Positions 61,790-64,000 of a DNA stretch of 64,000 nt are shown here, in pieces. The stretch is taken from assembly GCA_029224185.1 (NCBI GenBank), contig CM055205.1:15738461-15802460 (forward strand). The letters are read 5' to 3'. Source of the DNA: Karalla daura. Lineage: Eukaryota > Chordata > Actinopteri > Chaetodontiformes > Leiognathidae. A program made the position numbers and the translations under genes. Position 1 is the first letter of the stretch. Each line of letters begins with the position of its first letter. The notes under the pieces were generated by a model that made no database searches, was not told the DNA's origin, and worked only from the letters and a program-made list of their open reading frames with translations.

Positions 61790-62085
61790 ACCAGCCCCGC
61801 TCGTGAATCTCATTAAGGCCGTTTTTTGTTTCCATTCTGTCGGCCGCGCGGTGACATCATATCTGTGATGTCAACGCCGCACAATAAAGCAAACGCGATT
61901 AGTTTTGTTTTGAACGCAGCCACCTCTGCCCCTCTGGCGCAAACCGATATGTGATTCACGTCATTACGCTTGCATCGGATAAACGGGACCTTTCACCACA
62001 TTAGCGCTAATCAGATGGCAGCACCGATGCTCCATCAGCCCGTCCTCTCGGTTTACGGTGCTGCCGATGACTCTGATCTGAAGCT
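61790..62085. promoter_or_regulatory. Candidate conserved non-coding element
   Basis: A repeat-free block containing the inverted pair TGACATCA (61852-61859) and TGATGTCA (61866-61873), then GCGATTAGTTTTG, GTGATTCACGTCATTACGC and CACATTAGCGCTAATCAG (a near-palindromic TTAGCGCTAA). Motif density and symmetry suggest a regulatory element by inference. Confidence 0.38.
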
Positions 62086-62374
62086 TCTGCTGTCGGGTGG
62101 AGAGTGATGTAGGAGATAGTTTCCATTCTGTACAGCTTACTCATACAGTAAAGCTATATAAGCTTAACAGCTGGTATAGCTAACATACCTAACTGGTGTG
62201 TTGGAGGGGTCTGCTAGAGCCGTGCTCCCCAACCTTTCTTGGGTCCAAACCCTCTAATTCAAACCTTATCCTAACCCCAACCTTAACTTTCATAATGAAA
62301 ACTACAATTTAATTCTTGTGGGACTGGCTGGCATCAAATGGCCCACGATAGATGCAAGGACAGATAACAAACAC
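62086..62374. repeat. Degenerate dispersed repeat region
   Basis: GTGCTCCCCAACCTTTCTTG near 62222 resembles ends of hAT-type elements. Then CCTTATCCTAACCCCAACC (CCTAACC-type units) and TTCTTGTGGGACTGGC follow, which recall a fish repeat carrying such units. Boundaries are unclear. Confidence 0.4.
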
Positions 62375-62588
62375 ACACTCTCACGCTGATATGACTGATA
62401 CTGAACAAAATTTTAGACTCTTTAATCGGCCTAAACAAGAGTTTTTAGAAAAACCCAGTTGACATGAGGAGAACATGAAAGCTCCAGTCAGAAAGACTCT
62501 TGGTCTCACCCCGGTTTCAAACCGAGGGACCCTCTGTTGCTGTGAGTAAACAAGCTAACCACCAACCCACAGTGTCGCCCCGTCTAAA
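62375..62588 (+). repeat. Fish interspersed repeat, diverged copy
   Basis: Contains TTTTAGACTCTTTAATCGGC, CTAAACAAGAGTTTTTAG, GAGGAGAACATGAAAGCTCC and the tail CGGTTTCAAACCGAGGGACC...CACAGTGTCGCCC, matching the family's 3' order. Confidence 0.75.
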
Positions 62589-62697
62589 CATCGCACTCCT
62601 CAAATCCTGCGTCCACCTTCGTTTCTGACTCCGAGAGCCGAGGATGCCGTCGAGGTCTCTCTCTCTGCCTGTATATGAGCCGTGTGCTTCCTCGCAG

Positions 62698-62748
62698 GAC
62701 CAGAGGGAGGCAGTGCCACACCTTGGTGAGACAGGAGGAGGAGAGGAG
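62698..62748 (+). CDS. Candidate 51-bp internal coding exon
   Basis: A good acceptor (pyrimidine tract from about 62656, then CTTCCTCGCAG ending at 62697) and a strong donor GTGAGC at 62749 bound exactly 51 bases. In phase 0 they read DQREAVPHLGETGGGEE with no stop. The 58-codon exon at 38275-38448 also ends in phase 0, so joining the two keeps the frame and continues a hydrophilic, charged sequence. The exon lies directly downstream of a repeat copy and upstream of CT-rich DNA. The family is unknown. Small size means chance is a real alternative, so confidence is moderate. The intron between them would be about 24 kb. Confidence 0.38.
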
Positions 62749-64000
62749 GTGAGCACGCCTCCTCCTCTCCTCCACCTCCTCCTCCTCTCCTCCACCTCAC
62801 ACACAGACACACACACACACACGCAGTCCTTTGTACATTCAATTAATCACCTATTCACCTGTTTCAGCTTGTTAATGAACCAAACAAACCAATCTTGTTT
62901 TATGCAAAATAAGAAAATCACTTTGCGTTTATGATGTTGGAGCTTCACATGCTCATGGAAAAGAAAAAAAAATAACATCATTTACACGCAGTTATTATTT
63001 AAGTTCTGCATCATTATTTACATTTCCTCGTTGATGAAAGCGTGAGGTGCTTCATCAGACGTTTCACTTACAGAAATGTAGCAAAATTTTGTATGTTTTT
63101 GATTAAGCAGGAGGTACCTAAAAACCTCGTATAGGACTATGGGTTTCTCTTGATGATAACAATACATATGCATAGATTAGTAATGATATGAAGATGTTTC
63201 TTTCATGGCCTTTGGACAGAACATTGTAAATACTTAGCAATATATAAAAGTGACTATAGATACTGTAGATATAGATACTGAACATTGCGGTGACTACACT
63301 GTGCAAATGAGCAGTGTTTCAGTCAAAGTAATACATATTGAAATATCAACTCACATTGGTGAAAAGATAAAAGTATATAATGATTTCCAGTTTGTTACCA
63401 ATTGCTCCATCGACTCTCCACGGCTTATTCTGTTTCTCTGAACAGTCAGAGGGAGGTGGTTCAGCACGACGCGCTCTCACGTTGCGGCATAAAAGAAATC
63501 ACAATTGGAGGCAAAATGTAATGAAATGTCGGGATCGGAAAAGTATAGAATGTATTCGTAAAACTTAACAGCTGCGGTTGATATATTCCAGAGCTGCAGC
63601 ATATGCCAGACTCCCCGTTATTATCCCCGTTTGGAGTTTTCCATCTTCTCCTCGTCTCCCTCTGCGTGTCCTTCTGCCCGTCCCTGCGTCTCGCTGTGAC
63701 GTCCTCGTTGGCATCCGTACAGCTGCATGCAGATGCAGGGCCGCAGTCTTCCAGCGAGGCCTCCCACCGGGCAGCACACACCACCAACACACGCCGATCC
63801 GCTCAGTCACACTCGTGCGCGTTTGACTTAAAGCATTTAGTGCTTAGAGTGCATGCAATGTTAGTAATTTTAATGAAAACCTAAATTATGTAATGGAACC
63901 CACTCGATTTATTCGCTTCCTCTTCTCTCGTCTCTCTCCACTTCTCTCCTTCCTTCCAACCTAGCAAAATTGTTTACACAGTGTTTAACTTTTTAAGAGT
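62749..64000 (+). other. Downstream stretch, no further exon seen
   Basis: CTCC-type patch (62755-62795), short CA tract (62804-62822), AT-rich DNA to 63440, then a GC-balanced block (63560-63820) with GCTGCATGCAGATGCAGG. An acceptor-like site at 63446 has no matching donor. The block at 63560-63820 could be regulatory. Confidence 0.45.

Noticed and set aside
63446..63512. Possible exon after TTTCTCTGAACAG
   Set aside because: No donor in a sensible position, so it cannot be bounded.

Overview
This is a stretch of vertebrate, almost certainly teleost (ray-finned fish), nuclear DNA. It has no prokaryotic gene layout, no long reading frame with a recognisable domain, dozens of CA/GT, GA/TC and triplet microsatellites, and at least 13 degenerate copies of a fish-type interspersed repeat with a core close to GGGGCAATTTAGAGTCTCC. 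A tRNA-derived SINE, a ~380-bp terminal-inverted-repeat element and several other fish-type repeats are also present. Protein-coding content is very low. Nearly all short frames in the window read through microsatellites, repeats or unique non-coding DNA.

The only gene model I can support is the 5' end of one plus-strand gene. A CpG-rich island at about 36.69-37.40 kb looks like a promoter plus a non-coding first exon, with a putative donor after 37072 and a 20-codon upstream ORF inside it. A second exon (acceptor after 38268, donor after 38448) carries an ATG at 38275 in good context and encodes 58 residues, ending in phase 0. About 24 kb downstream, a 51-bp exon candidate at 62698-62748 has a strong acceptor, a GTGAGC donor and an open phase-0 frame, so it could add 17 residues. 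I do not recognise the protein. It is polar, low in hydrophobic residues and lacks a signal peptide, so it could be the disordered N-terminus of an intracellular or nuclear protein, but that is inference.

Layout: 1-36 kb is gene-free DNA with repeats, microsatellites and a few repeat-poor, ATTA-rich blocks that look like conserved non-coding elements (for example near 9.2, 19.9, 28.5 and 29.3 kb). 36.6-38.5 kb holds the promoter and first exons. 38.5-62.7 kb would be a long intron with further enhancer-like blocks (42.1-42.7, 43.7-44.6, 50.9-51.6, 53.6-53.9, 57.5-58.0 kb); another lies at 61.8-62.1 kb. 62.7-64 kb holds the micro-exon candidate and start of the next intron. Such a layout (sparse exons, long introns, candidate regulatory blocks) is typical of vertebrate developmental regulator loci. 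Conservation cannot be tested here.

I found no bacterial-type system, CRISPR array, tRNA or rRNA gene, intact transposase or reverse transcriptase, or recognisable viral gene. I do not claim a new biological system. The points most worth checking are the unrecognised gene start with its frame-open 5' exon, the micro-exon, and the TIR element.
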